Counted from the stretch's first letter, positions 6,456-14,441 are shown. The stretch is DNA of 17,096 nucleotides from DASUKL01 sp036278755 (GCA_036278755.1 DASUKL010000102.1:1-17096), one strand, 5' to 3'. Made by a program: numbers and translations. Notes: generated by a model from the sequence alone, not told the origin.

Positions 6456-7415
6456 ATGCAGGCGACCATCCACCCGCCGCTCGAGGAGAGCGTCACGGTC
6501 CATCAGCTGCGGCTCCTCAGCGCGGTCATCGACCAGGGCGGCTTCTCCCGGGCGGGCGACGCCCTGGGCCTCAGCCAGCCCGCCGTCTCCCACCAGCTCA
6601 AGGCCCTGGCCGAGACCGTGGGCCTGCCGGTCGTGGAGGTCGTGGGGCGGCAGGTCCGACTGACCAGCGCGGGGGCCATCCTCTACGACCATGCCCGGCG
6701 CATCCACGCCGCCTTCGCCGAGGCGGAGGAGGCCCTCGACGAGCTGCGCGGCGTGCGCCGCGGTCGCATCCGGCTGGCCGGCGACACGACCGTCGGGATC
6801 TACGTCCTGCCGGACCTCCTGGGCTCCTTCCACCAGGCCCATCCGGGGGTCGAAGTCAGCCTCGGCGTCGACAACCGGCAGGGGCTGCTCGATCGGCTGG
6901 TCGACGACACGGCCGACTTCGTCGTCAGCGGCCGCCAGTGGCCCGAGCCGCCCATCCCGCTCGTGGTGCGGCCCTTCCTGGGGAACGAGCTCATCGCCAT
7001 CGCCTCGCCGCGCCACCGCCTGGCCCGCCGTCGGCGGGTGCGCCTGGCCGAGCTGGCCGACGAGCCGTTCATCATCCGCGAGCCCGGCTCCGGCACGCGC
7101 GAGACGACCGAGGAGGCGATGCACGACGCGGGCCTGACGATCCATCCGGTCATGGAGCTGGCCAGCAACGGGGCCATCAAGCGGGCCGTGGCCCGCGACC
7201 TGGGAATCGCCGTGCTCTCACGCTACGCCACGGCCCTCGAGCTGCGCATCGGCCAGCTCGTGGAGCTGCCCGTGGTGGGCTTTCCCCTCCGCCGTCGCTG
7301 GCACCTCGTCTACCCGCGAGACAAGCGCCTCGGGCCGGTCGATGAGGCCTTCCTGGGCTTCGTCGAGGACGGTCGCTGGCAGGCCACCCTGGGCACGCCC
7401 CTGACGACCGACTGA
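6456..7415 (+). CDS. cbbR: LysR-family regulator of the cbb operon (CbbR)
   Basis: A 319-residue LysR-type regulator. The N-terminal winged helix-turn-helix spans about residues 13-60, with FSRAGDALGLSQPAVSHQLK as helix-turn-helix core, followed by a linker helix and an effector-binding domain of about residues 90-300 (it includes GIYVLPDLLGSFHQAHPGVE, EPGSGTRE and GIAVLSRYA). LysR proteins named CbbR are typically divergent from cbbL and sense metabolites such as RuBP, PEP or NADPH. That role is inferred here from position, since the family alone does not fix specificity. I chose ATG 6456; GTG 6450 adds two residues, and neither has a visible Shine-Dalgarno sequence. The gene converges on the propeller protein gene that ends at 7462. 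Confidence 0.9.
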   Translation: MQATIHPPLEESVTVHQLRLLSAVIDQGGFSRAGDALGLSQPAVSHQLKALAETVGLPVVEVVGRQVRLTSAGAILYDHARRIHAAFAEAEEALDELRGVRRGRIRLAGDTTVGIYVLPDLLGSFHQAHPGVEVSLGVDNRQGLLDRLVDDTADFVVSGRQWPEPPIPLVVRPFLGNELIAIASPRHRLARRRRVRLAELADEPFIIREPGSGTRETTEEAMHDAGLTIHPVMELASNGAIKRAVARDLGIAVLSRYATALELRIGQLVELPVVGFPLRRRWHLVYPRDKRLGPVDEAFLGFVEDGRWQATLGTPLTTD

Positions 7416-7425
7416 GGTATGGGAT

Positions 7426-7444
7426 CGCCAGCCAACGGCTAGCG
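7426..7444. terminator. Weak stem-loop between convergent genes
   Basis: CGCCAGCC (7426-7433) and GGCTAGCG (7437-7444) pair with one mismatch around an AAC loop, in the 46-bp space between the convergent cbbR and the propeller protein gene. No T-tract follows on either strand, so a terminator role is only plausible from position. Confidence 0.25.
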
Positions 7445-7461
7445 GCGAGGGGTCTCGCGTG

Positions 7462-10400
7462 CTACGGTCCTAGCCCGGGGCCCCGGACGAAGATGTCGCT
7501 CGCGCCGTTCGTGTCATCGGCCACGAGGTTCGTGGCCAGCGACTGGAAGGCGACCGTGGCGCCGTCGGCGGTGAGCCAGGGGTTCTCGCTCGTCCCGTCG
7601 CTCTGGCTCCCGTCGGTGGCGATCGACCAGCGGGTCGTCGTGCCGCTCGTCGTGTCGCGGAGGAAGATGTCGTTGCGGTTGTTCGTGTCGCCGGCCACGA
7701 GGTGTCGCGCGTCGGAGGCGAAGGCGACGATCGTGCCATCGGCCGAGAGGGTCGCATCGGCGCTCCGCCGCTCGCCCTGGGTCCCATCGCTGGCCACCGA
7801 GACGCGGCTCGTCGTGCCCGTGGCGAGGACGCGGCGGAAGACGTCCCGGACGCCGTTCGTGTCGCCAGCGACGAGGTTCGTGGCCTCGGACTCGTAGGCG
7901 ATCGTCGAGCCGTCGGCGCTGATGGCCACCTTGTTGCTCAGGCCGTCGGCCTGGGTCCCATCGCTGGCCACCGAGACCCGGGTCGTCGTGCCGCTCGTCG
8001 TGTCGTAGCGGAAGATGTCCGCGACCCCGTTCGTGTCACCGGCCACGAGGTTCGTGGCGTCGGACTCGTAGACGATCGTCTGTCCGTCGGCGCTCATGGC
8101 CGGGGCCCGCGAGGCGCCGTCGGCCTGGGTCCCGCTGCTGCTCACCGAGATGCGGATCGTCGTGCCCGCGGTCCGGTCGCGCAGGAAGATGTCCCCGACG
8201 CCGTTCGTGTCGCCGGTCACGAGGTGGGTCGCCGCCGAGCTATAGACGACGTAGCGGCCATCGCCGCTGACCACCGGATGCTCCGATGCCTTGTTGGCCT
8301 GGGTGCCGCTGCTGCTCACCGAGTCGCGGGTGATGGCGCCCGTGGTGAGGTCCTTGGTGAAGATGTCCCAGGCGGTCCCGTTCGTGTCGCCGGCGACGAA
8401 GTTCGCCGCCTGGCTGCGGAACGTCACATAGCGGCCGTCGGCGCTGATCGCGGGATCCTGGCTCAAGCCGGTGCCGGGCGTCCCGTCGGCCGTGGCCGAG
8501 ACGAGGCTGATCGTGCCCGTCAGCCGGTCCTTGAGGTAGACGTCGTCGCCGGGGTCGGTGTCGGCCGCGACGAGGCTCGTGGCCTTCGAGCGGAACGTCA
8601 CATAGCGGCCGTCGGCGCTGATGAAGGCGTCATCCGAGGCGCCATCGCCCTGGCCGCCGCCCGCGCCCTCCGAGACCCGCTCGGTGGTCACGCTGGCGGA
8701 ACCCTTCACCGTGGCGACATCGGCCGCCCCAGGCGCCCGTTCACGGTTCGAAGCGCCATCGATGCCGATCGTGTAGAACTCGTAGGACCCATCCGCGCCG
8801 AAGGTGAACGTGATGGGCGAGGACGTCCCGCTCGGCCCGAGGGTCCAGGCGCCCCAGGGATCGGCCGCCGTGGGGCGATAGCGCGACCAGAGCTCGACCG
8901 AGGCGAGGCCCGTCGGATCGTCGCTCGCGGTGAAGGGGACGTCCACGTCGGGGCTGGTGTAGGAGGCCGCGAGCGGACCAGCATCTGTCTCGGGAGGGGT
9001 CGCGTCGAAGGTGATGGCCGCGTCAGCGCTCGCCGGTGGATCCTCGTGATTGCCGGCTTGATCCGTGGCCACGGTATAGAACTCATACGCGCCGTCGCCG
9101 GCCGGGAAGCCATAGCTGATGGATGATGTCGTGGAGGTTCCTGCCAGCGCCCACTCGCTCCACGGATCATCCGCTGTGGGGCGCGAGCGCGCCCAGAGCT
9201 CCGTGGCGCGGACGCCCGTGCCAGCATCGGACGCGCTGAAGGGGATGTCGATTGGCGCGTTCGTCGAGGAGGGCACCGCCCCGACCGAGGACGACGGCGC
9301 CGTCAGGTCGAGCTGGAGGACCGCCGATGCCACGTTGGAGACGTTGCCCGTCGCATCGCGTACCTGGGCCAGCACCGCGTGGGTGCCTTCGGTCGGCCCG
9401 ATCGTGAACGTCGTCGGGTTGGTATACGGGATCCAGGTCGCCGTGGCGAGCGCGTCTTCAGAATCGGCCAGGCGCATGTCGGTCACCGGCTCAGACAGGT
9501 CGCTGAAGGTGATCCGTGCCTCACGGTCGGTCGTCGACCAGACACCGTCATTGGCGATGATCCGCACGAATGGGGGCGTCACGTCGGCCGCTGCGGTGAC
9601 CGAGGTGCTGAAGACCGGTGCCGACACCGCTCCGTCGGCGGCCACCGCGACGGCGACGTACCGGTACCTGCCCGGCGTAAGTGGCCCGTCGTCGAAGGTC
9701 GCCAAAGTCCCAGGCTCCAGGCCCAGATCGACATGGCCCGTGTCCGAGACGCGGTAGAGATGGATCTGCCCGGTCTCATCGCTGGTCGCGGTGGAGAGAC
9801 CCACGAGATCGCCGTCCTTCGCCGCAGCCCCGAGCAGGACGACGGGGAAGGTGTGGTCGTCGTCGGGCCGACGGGGGTCTCGGCCAGTGATGAGCTCGGA
9901 TGCGTCGCTCTCGCCACCGCCATCCGTGTCCCAGCTGTATGGATCGAGGCCGGCGTCGAGCTCGTCCGCGAGACCAAGCGCGTCGCCATCGAAATCGACC
10001 GCGCCGTCAGCGGCGTCCGCAGGATCGAGGCCGAAGAACGTCTCGCTCCAGTCAGCCACGCCGTCGCCGTCCGTGTCCACCTTGGCCGCGAGGTTGACCT
10101 CCGTCTCGGCGTGACGCTCGACGGCGGAGCCGTCGGCGCGGGTCGCGGTCAACGAGACAGCGACGTGATAGGTCCCCGCGATATCGGAGGCCCAGGCCAG
10201 CGTGCCATATACGCCGTCGCTGGACCTCGTATCAGCATGTCCACCATCGTCGAACAGCGGGTAGTGGCGCTCGACGCCTGACGGGTCGGTGATGGTGGCT
10301 TCGACCGTTGCACCGGTGAGGCCCTCCGAGTCGTCGGTCGCGGCGAGCTGCACGGCGATCGGATCCCCGGCCGTGCCTTGCGCGGTGGCCGCGAACTCGT

Positions 10401-12174
10401 CGCGGACCGCCGTGCCGATCTCGGTGACGGCGTACGTCACGGGCTCAGGGTCAGGCACATCGACGCCATTGCCCTGGACCGTCCAGGTCCCAGCCTCGGG
10501 ACTATCGACGCTGATGACGACATCCGAGGCGCCCTCGATCACGTGAACGTCGGAGGCTACCGTCGTCTCACTGATCGTGCGGCCCGACGGCGCGACCAGG
10601 GTCAGGTCGAAATCCGATCCAAGCCAGTCAAGCCCGAATGCCGCCGATGCGTCGCCAGCTGTGACCGGGACAGACATGCTTGCGCTGTCGCCCTGGCCCA
10701 ACGTCCCCAGTGCCGCGACACGGACCGGCTCATTGTCGCTCGAGCAGGCGGCCGTCTCGATGACATCGATCTGGCCGGTCTGCGGAGCGGTCACGCCATT
10801 GAACGTGACGCTGATGGGGTGGGTACCCACCGGTGGCTTGGCTCCGGTCTTGAGGAAGAGCACATACTCATCGTCGCCCTCCCACGCGGCGCCAACGGAT
10901 ACCGTCTCGCCGGGGATGGCGGCCGAGAAGGCGGCGGCCGTGCGCCCCGTCGCGAACTGGCCATTGACCGTCGGGTGGACCGTGACTGGGATGTATGTGT
11001 TGGGACACGCCGTCTCCAGCTTGGCAGGGTTAGCCGGCGTGGGGCTGAGAACATCGATCGCCGAGGTCCCGCCGGCGTCTGTGACGGATAGGTCGTAGTC
11101 CGCGCCCGCATTCGGCACGATCCCATCGGTGGCCACGACCACGATGCTGAGTTGCGAGAACCCATCGACCGGCACGACCCAACTCTCGCCGAGGCCGAGC
11201 GGGCCACGCGGCATCTCCTGGCGATCGATCAGCACCGATCCGTCGCTCCTGGTCGGGATGAAGGCCAGGAGGACCCTGCCCTGAGTTAGCGCGGCGCCGA
11301 TGGACCGGCTCAGCGTCACCCGGACGCTGTGCACGCCGGCGAGATCCTCGATCTTGTACACGCTCCCCATGCCATGGCCGAGGCGCTGATCGATGAACTG
11401 CGCGGCCGTGAGGGGCTTCTGCGCGGTAATCGGTACATTGAGTTCCGGGTAGGCAGGCGGTGATCCTGCATCACCCCCGTGCACATCGATCTCATCGAGA
11501 ATCTCGTAATCGGGATACTGTGCGATATCCGGGGCGTGGTGGACCAGGGCGGTGATGTAGAAGTCGCGTAGCAGGACAAACGGATCCTTGAGCGCCGCCC
11601 ACCGGATCGCGTCCGTGCCGCTATGCAGCCCGTATAGCCGGCGCAAGAAGTCAGCGACCTTCTCCTCCGGCGTCGAGCCATCTCCGTACTTCTGTCCGAT
11701 GTACTGCAGGAATGCCGGGACGCGATACGGCAGCGGTCCGTCCCGATCCCTTTCATTGAACCCTGCATTGATACTCGATGGATTAGCAAACCATCGGTTC
11801 ACCTCGGTCAGGTACGACTCATGTTGCTCGGGGGCGTCATCGGAGTCGCTGATGAGGTCCTGCGCAAGCTGGGCACCACTCTCCGAGTTCGTCGCGTCGG
11901 CCCCGAGGTATTGCGCCGCGAACGCGACTTGATCCGCCTCTGGAAGTAGGAGGCCGCGGGCTTTGAACTGGATCGCGTGCTGGAGCTCATGGTCGATGAG
12001 GGTCTTCCATGTCGCGTTCGGTGCGTTCGCCGTTGAGTCGAGCATCGATGCCCGAACGTAGTCCGCCCGAAGTTTGATCAGGTGCTCTGATTCCGTTTGG
12101 GCCGGGACATCGAGAAGGTAGACACCCGCCAGGCGGATCTCGCAGTCGATCTCGATGATGACCTGGTCCGGCAC
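7462..12174 (-). CDS. Secreted multidomain protein, C-terminal part: HExxH segment, TSP3-like repeats, beta-sandwich modules, seven-bladed propeller
   Basis: The 1570 codons read as the continuation of the gene that starts at 13229; the GTG at 12174 has no Shine-Dalgarno sequence and an in-frame TGA lies just upstream at 12187-12189, so it is unlikely to be a true start. Order of parts: HELQH (62-66), a zinc-metalloprotease-like motif whose third ligand I cannot place; beta-rich modules to about 690; Asp-rich DTDGDGVADW and DFDGDALGLADELDAGLDP (about 698-775), like thrombospondin type 3 calcium repeats; three Ig-like modules with TPPFVRI, TAPSSS and TPPETD starts (about 865-1150); then seven repeats of about 58 residues (1160-1570) with ISADGRYVTF and AGDTNG-DIF, a TolB/WD40-like propeller. 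Each blade carries a DTNG-type Asp loop that could bind calcium. Probably an extracellular adhesin or protease; no substrate can be named. Confidence 0.8.
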   Translation of the reverse strand: MPDQVIIEIDCEIRLAGVYLLDVPAQTESEHLIKLRADYVRASMLDSTANAPNATWKTLIDHELQHAIQFKARGLLLPEADQVAFAAQYLGADATNSESGAQLAQDLISDSDDAPEQHESYLTEVNRWFANPSSINAGFNERDRDGPLPYRVPAFLQYIGQKYGDGSTPEEKVADFLRRLYGLHSGTDAIRWAALKDPFVLLRDFYITALVHHAPDIAQYPDYEILDEIDVHGGDAGSPPAYPELNVPITAQKPLTAAQFIDQRLGHGMGSVYKIEDLAGVHSVRVTLSRSIGAALTQGRVLLAFIPTRSDGSVLIDRQEMPRGPLGLGESWVVPVDGFSQLSIVVVATDGIVPNAGADYDLSVTDAGGTSAIDVLSPTPANPAKLETACPNTYIPVTVHPTVNGQFATGRTAAAFSAAIPGETVSVGAAWEGDDEYVLFLKTGAKPPVGTHPISVTFNGVTAPQTGQIDVIETAACSSDNEPVRVAALGTLGQGDSASMSVPVTAGDASAAFGLDWLGSDFDLTLVAPSGRTISETTVASDVHVIEGASDVVISVDSPEAGTWTVQGNGVDVPDPEPVTYAVTEIGTAVRDEFAATAQGTAGDPIAVQLAATDDSEGLTGATVEATITDPSGVERHYPLFDDGGHADTRSSDGVYGTLAWASDIAGTYHVAVSLTATRADGSAVERHAETEVNLAAKVDTDGDGVADWSETFFGLDPADAADGAVDFDGDALGLADELDAGLDPYSWDTDGGGESDASELITGRDPRRPDDDHTFPVVLLGAAAKDGDLVGLSTATSDETGQIHLYRVSDTGHVDLGLEPGTLATFDDGPLTPGRYRYVAVAVAADGAVSAPVFSTSVTAAADVTPPFVRIIANDGVWSTTDREARITFSDLSEPVTDMRLADSEDALATATWIPYTNPTTFTIGPTEGTHAVLAQVRDATGNVSNVASAVLQLDLTAPSSSVGAVPSSTNAPIDIPFSASDAGTGVRATELWARSRPTADDPWSEWALAGTSTTSSISYGFPAGDGAYEFYTVATDQAGNHEDPPASADAAITFDATPPETDAGPLAASYTSPDVDVPFTASDDPTGLASVELWSRYRPTAADPWGAWTLGPSGTSSPITFTFGADGSYEFYTIGIDGASNRERAPGAADVATVKGSASVTTERVSEGAGGGQGDGASDDAFISADGRYVTFRSKATSLVAADTDPGDDVYLKDRLTGTISLVSATADGTPGTGLSQDPAISADGRYVTFRSQAANFVAGDTNGTAWDIFTKDLTTGAITRDSVSSSGTQANKASEHPVVSGDGRYVVYSSAATHLVTGDTNGVGDIFLRDRTAGTTIRISVSSSGTQADGASRAPAMSADGQTIVYESDATNLVAGDTNGVADIFRYDTTSGTTTRVSVASDGTQADGLSNKVAISADGSTIAYESEATNLVAGDTNGVRDVFRRVLATGTTSRVSVASDGTQGERRSADATLSADGTIVAFASDARHLVAGDTNNRNDIFLRDTTSGTTTRWSIATDGSQSDGTSENPWLTADGATVAFQSLATNLVADDTNGASDIFVRGPGLGP
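7470..8690 (-). repeat. Seven coding repeats of about 175 bp (propeller blades)
   Basis: A GC-rich unit recurs with a period of about 174-177 bp; its most constant DNA segment, near 7510, 7680, 7855, 8030, 8205, 8380 and 8557, contains gttcgtgtcgccggccacga or a variant. In protein it is GDTNG plus the preceding ATNLVA strand. The copies next to each other in the middle (blades 4 and 5) are the most alike, which suggests recent internal duplication or gene conversion. The repeat is protein-coding throughout and is not a CRISPR array. Confidence 0.8.
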
Positions 12175-13229
12175 GGCGAGTCGAGATCATGCTCGTACTC
12201 GTGGAGCGTGCTCTCCGCCCGCGCCTGGATGCGCTCCGCCAGCGCCTGAGCGTCGGCGAGATGGGTGGGCTGGCTCTCGTCGGTCAGATAGCGTGGATCG
12301 TACCGGACGATCACCGGATCGCCCGCATCGCCGACCTGTCCCAGCGAGAGATCCTCGGCATCGCACGAGTGCTCATCCGTGAAGGTGACTATGCTGGAGC
12401 GGCTCGTCGTCGCACCTGCGTCAAGGACGAAGGACCAGCTCAGTCCAGCAGCGTTATCCATGTACGTGTCGAGGGAGTCGCCGCCATTCGCGAACATTTG
12501 CTGGGTCCCGATCGCCGACCACAGATCATCGTAGAACCCGTAGTACATGGCGCTGCCGTAACTGAGCGGAGACCATGCCTCCATCCATGTGCCAGGCGTC
12601 TCGCTATCGGCAGGGTCCGTGCTCGCGCCGATGCAGGCCACTGAACTTCCGGCCTCCAAGTGGCCAAAGCCAAAGTCGCTATCCTCGAGGTAGCAGTCGC
12701 CGGCCCGATAGAGGGTGGCGACCGTACCGTCATCGCCGAGATTGGACACCGTGATGTCGGTCTGATAGGCGAGGGACCCGGTGACGTAGCTGTCCACCTC
12801 GGTGATGCGCAGGGAGGTGCCAGCATCGACCACCGTGGTGATTCGCCACGAATCGGCATCGGACCCAGTCCCCGATAACGTTTGGCTCACTGGGGTAAAG
12901 GCGGTGCGTGGACTCGCGCTGTCGCCTGCGGGAATCACCGCAGGGCCGTAGAGGACCCCGTCGGATGCAAGGAGCGTGGCGCAGGCCGTGTCGCCATAGA
13001 ACTCGCCGTCGGTGTCGCCCTGCTTGTCCACCGCGCAGTTCAGGTCCGGGCTGATGGTGACCGACAATAGGTCACCGCTCATCGAGAGGCCCGTGAGCGC
13101 ACTCGGCCGTAGGCTCGGAGGCCCGGCCTTGCCCTTCGGCGGATCGCTCGCGAGCACACCATGGACCGGTACCCCCCAGGCGGTTAGGGCGACGACCAAC
13201 ACGATGAGAAATCGGTGACCCTGGCTCAC
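12078..13229 (-). CDS. Secreted multidomain protein, N-terminal part (frameshifted into the downstream frame)
   Basis: GTG 13229 follows GAGGGGAGG (13236-13244) by six bases and starts a signal peptide with core FLIVLVVALTAWGVPVHGVLA, cleaved probably after GVLA. An upstream in-frame GTG at 13259 would add ten charged residues and is less likely. The mature part has a beta-rich domain with DLNCAVDKQGDTDGEFYGDT, YRAGDCYLEDSDFGFG and AAGLSWSFVLDAG. I have seen similar segments in large surface proteins of Gram-positive-like and Chloroflexi genomes, from memory only. A helix follows (LAERIQARAESTLHEYEHD). From about 12176 the frame turns into Ser/Arg-rich nonsense to the stop at 12078, while the other frame gives sensible protein. 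One inserted base there would fuse the two parts into a product of about 1920 residues. Confidence 0.75.
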   Translation of the reverse strand: MSQGHRFLIVLVVALTAWGVPVHGVLASDPPKGKAGPPSLRPSALTGLSMSGDLLSVTISPDLNCAVDKQGDTDGEFYGDTACATLLASDGVLYGPAVIPAGDSASPRTAFTPVSQTLSGTGSDADSWRITTVVDAGTSLRITEVDSYVTGSLAYQTDITVSNLGDDGTVATLYRAGDCYLEDSDFGFGHLEAGSSVACIGASTDPADSETPGTWMEAWSPLSYGSAMYYGFYDDLWSAIGTQQMFANGGDSLDTYMDNAAGLSWSFVLDAGATTSRSSIVTFTDEHSCDAEDLSLGQVGDAGDPVIVRYDPRYLTDESQPTHLADAQALAERIQARAESTLHEYEHDLDSPCRTRSSSRSTARSAWRVSTFSMSRPKRNQST

Positions 13230-13235
13230 CACACG

Positions 13236-13244
13236 CCTCCCCTC
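13236..13244 (-). promoter_or_regulatory. Ribosome binding site that decides the start of the large secreted protein
   Basis: GAGGGGAGG on the - strand lies six bases before GTG 13229. It sits inside the longer frame that starts at GTG 13259, which argues for the shorter start and a compact signal peptide. Confidence 0.6.
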
Positions 13245-13295
13245 ATCGGCCCGCTCCACAGAATCGGAGCCCGATGGAGTACAGCGGCCCGGGGG

Positions 13296-13886
13296 TCAGC
13301 CAGGCTCATAGCTCGTCACCAGGCCGTGGTCGTCGAGGCAGAAGACACCGCGGGGATAGCCATAGTCCGGGTCGAGGTCACCGCTGCGATCCTCGAAGTC
13401 GGGGGCCTTGTGGAGCAGGAAGCCGCTTTCGGTCGCGATGACGTCCCCGCCGTCCCGGCCCCGGCCGACGAGTTGATAGCAGGGTGGCGAGGTGTGGATC
13501 CATCCGGCCACGATGACCCCTGCTACCCACTGGCGACCGTCCGGATCGGTGCCGGCGAGGAGAAGGCGGCCGACCTGCGGGCCACCGAGGAGGACGTCCG
13601 CGTGATCGACGTCGATGTCCACCGTCTGGCCGTCGGTGAGCTCCTCGCGCCAGTGCCCGTTCGGCAGGCGCTCCTGGCTCACGACCACACCCGCGATCGC
13701 CGGACTCCGCAGCGTCGTGGGGCTGTGGACCTCCCAAGGCAGGCTGAACGTGCAGCCGGCAGAGATGAGGGCCAGGAGCGCCGTCGAAAGCACGGCGCGG
13801 CCGGTCGCCACCCGCGATCGGGAGGTACCTAGCGTTCGAGGTCGTTCACGGGCCGGACCGCGCCACTGGTTGTTGTGGTCGCGCAT
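13296..13886 (-). CDS. Putative lipoprotein, function unknown
   Basis: The 196-residue product has a basic N-terminus, a hydrophobic stretch VLSTALLALISAGC and a lipobox-like ISAGC with C45 as the predicted lipidated cysteine, so it should be membrane-anchored on the outer face. The remainder (about 150 residues) is predicted mostly beta, with LLLAGTDPDGRQWVAGVIVA and YGYPRGVFCLDDHGLVTSYE near the end; I do not recognise a family. Two cysteines in the mature part (CYQL and VFCLD) could form a disulphide. AGGGAG (13892-13897) is five bases before ATG 13886. A gap of 66 bp separates it from GTG 13229 of the large secreted protein on the same strand, so the two may be co-transcribed. Upstream TTGACG (13919-13924) resembles a -35, without a good -10. 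Confidence 0.65.
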   Translation of the reverse strand: MRDHNNQWRGPARERPRTLGTSRSRVATGRAVLSTALLALISAGCTFSLPWEVHSPTTLRSPAIAGVVVSQERLPNGHWREELTDGQTVDIDVDHADVLLGGPQVGRLLLAGTDPDGRQWVAGVIVAGWIHTSPPCYQLVGRGRDGGDVIATESGFLLHKAPDFEDRSGDLDPDYGYPRGVFCLDDHGLVTSYEPG

Positions 13887-13920
13887 GCTCTCTCCCTAGG
13901 GCCCGAGGATAGGCCCGGCG

Positions 13921-14271
13921 TCAACTACCCCGGACCACACCTTCGTTGGTCCGTGAACCTGTCACTCCCGACTGCTCCCCGGGCAGGGTCTTCGCTCCGA
14001 GCAGCCCATCGTCGCGCCAGGCGAACGTCGTGCCGCCGCTGTAGGTCGTGCTGCCGCTGTAGAGGGGGCTCGAGACGTTTACGAGGTGCTTCGCCCAGTC
14101 GTAGCCGAAGGTGAGCGTGCCCAGGCTGTCGTCTGTGCGTGAGGCGAGCGTGTCGTCGGGATCCCAGGCATACCTCGTGAGGGCCGTGCTGTCGCGCGCC
14201 TCCGGGGCACCGGTGCCGCGGTCAGAGCAGGTCCCGGTCGGGTTGACGTCGACGAACGCCAAAGCCTTCAC
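13921..14271 (-). pseudogene. RHS/YD-repeat protein fragment
   Basis: The frame gives about 116 residues resembling YD repeats of RHS or wall-associated proteins: RYAWDPDDTLASRTDDSLGT, FGYDWAKHLVNVSSP and FAWRDDGLLGAKTLPGE. True RHS proteins are many hundreds of residues with many repeats. Here the frame ends at TGA 13921-13923, and upstream it closes at a TGA near 14317-14319. The GTG at 14271 has no clear Shine-Dalgarno sequence. I read it as the degraded remnant of a larger surface or toxin-delivery gene. A few in-frame codons upstream of 14271 may belong to it. No toxin domain or core motif remains. Confidence 0.55.
13931..13953. other. Perfect 7-bp inverted repeat at the end of the RHS fragment
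   Basis: CGGACCA (13931-13937) and TGGTCCG (13947-13953) form a perfect stem around a nine-base loop, within the last codons of the RHS fragment. It could be part of a terminator or a recombination scar. No T-tract follows. Confidence 0.3.
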
Positions 14272-14441
14272 GTCGAGGCCGAACGTTTCGCTTGTTGCTG
14301 CATGAGCGAGACGACGTCATGGTAGGCAGACAGCCTTGCGAGCATGAACTGCTTGTCGTCCCCCTCGGCCAACGCCGAGGCGACCTTGGCATCGGCGAAC
14401 GAAATCAAGTTCGGCAATGCGATTCTTGCGGGAAACGGTCC
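14268..14441 (-). pseudogene. Unidentified ORF fragment directly after hisIE
   Basis: Directly behind the hisIE stop, the same frame stays open for 57 codons to TGA 14268-14270. It reads sensible, non-repetitive protein such as SFADAKVASALAEGDDKQ and YHDVVSLMQQQAKRS. There is no ATG or GTG near its beginning; TTG at 14417 or 14408 are the only early start options, and no Shine-Dalgarno sequence is visible. Its stop overlaps the GTG at 14271 in GTGA, which may be chance. I suspect a C-terminal remnant of a gene broken when this segment joined the his operon, but cannot name the family. It occupies most of the space between hisIE and the RHS fragment. Confidence 0.3.

Noticed and set aside
4839..7145. 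The long - strand frame that continues upstream of cbbL through cbbR
   Set aside because: The extension past 6305 is antisense to cbbR and has no family support; cbbL starts at the ribosome site near 6311.
7470..8690. Regularly spaced repeats considered as a CRISPR-like array
   Set aside because: The period is about 175 bp, the whole unit is in one frame and the spacers are similar to each other; they are propeller blades.
7702..10281. + strand open frames opposite the propeller protein
   Set aside because: Repetitive Arg/Gly/Val-rich translations that mirror the coding repeats on the other strand.
12165..12205. Programmed ribosomal frameshifting in the secreted protein
   Set aside because: No slippery heptamer or downstream structure is visible at the junction; a simple one-base deletion or error explains it better.
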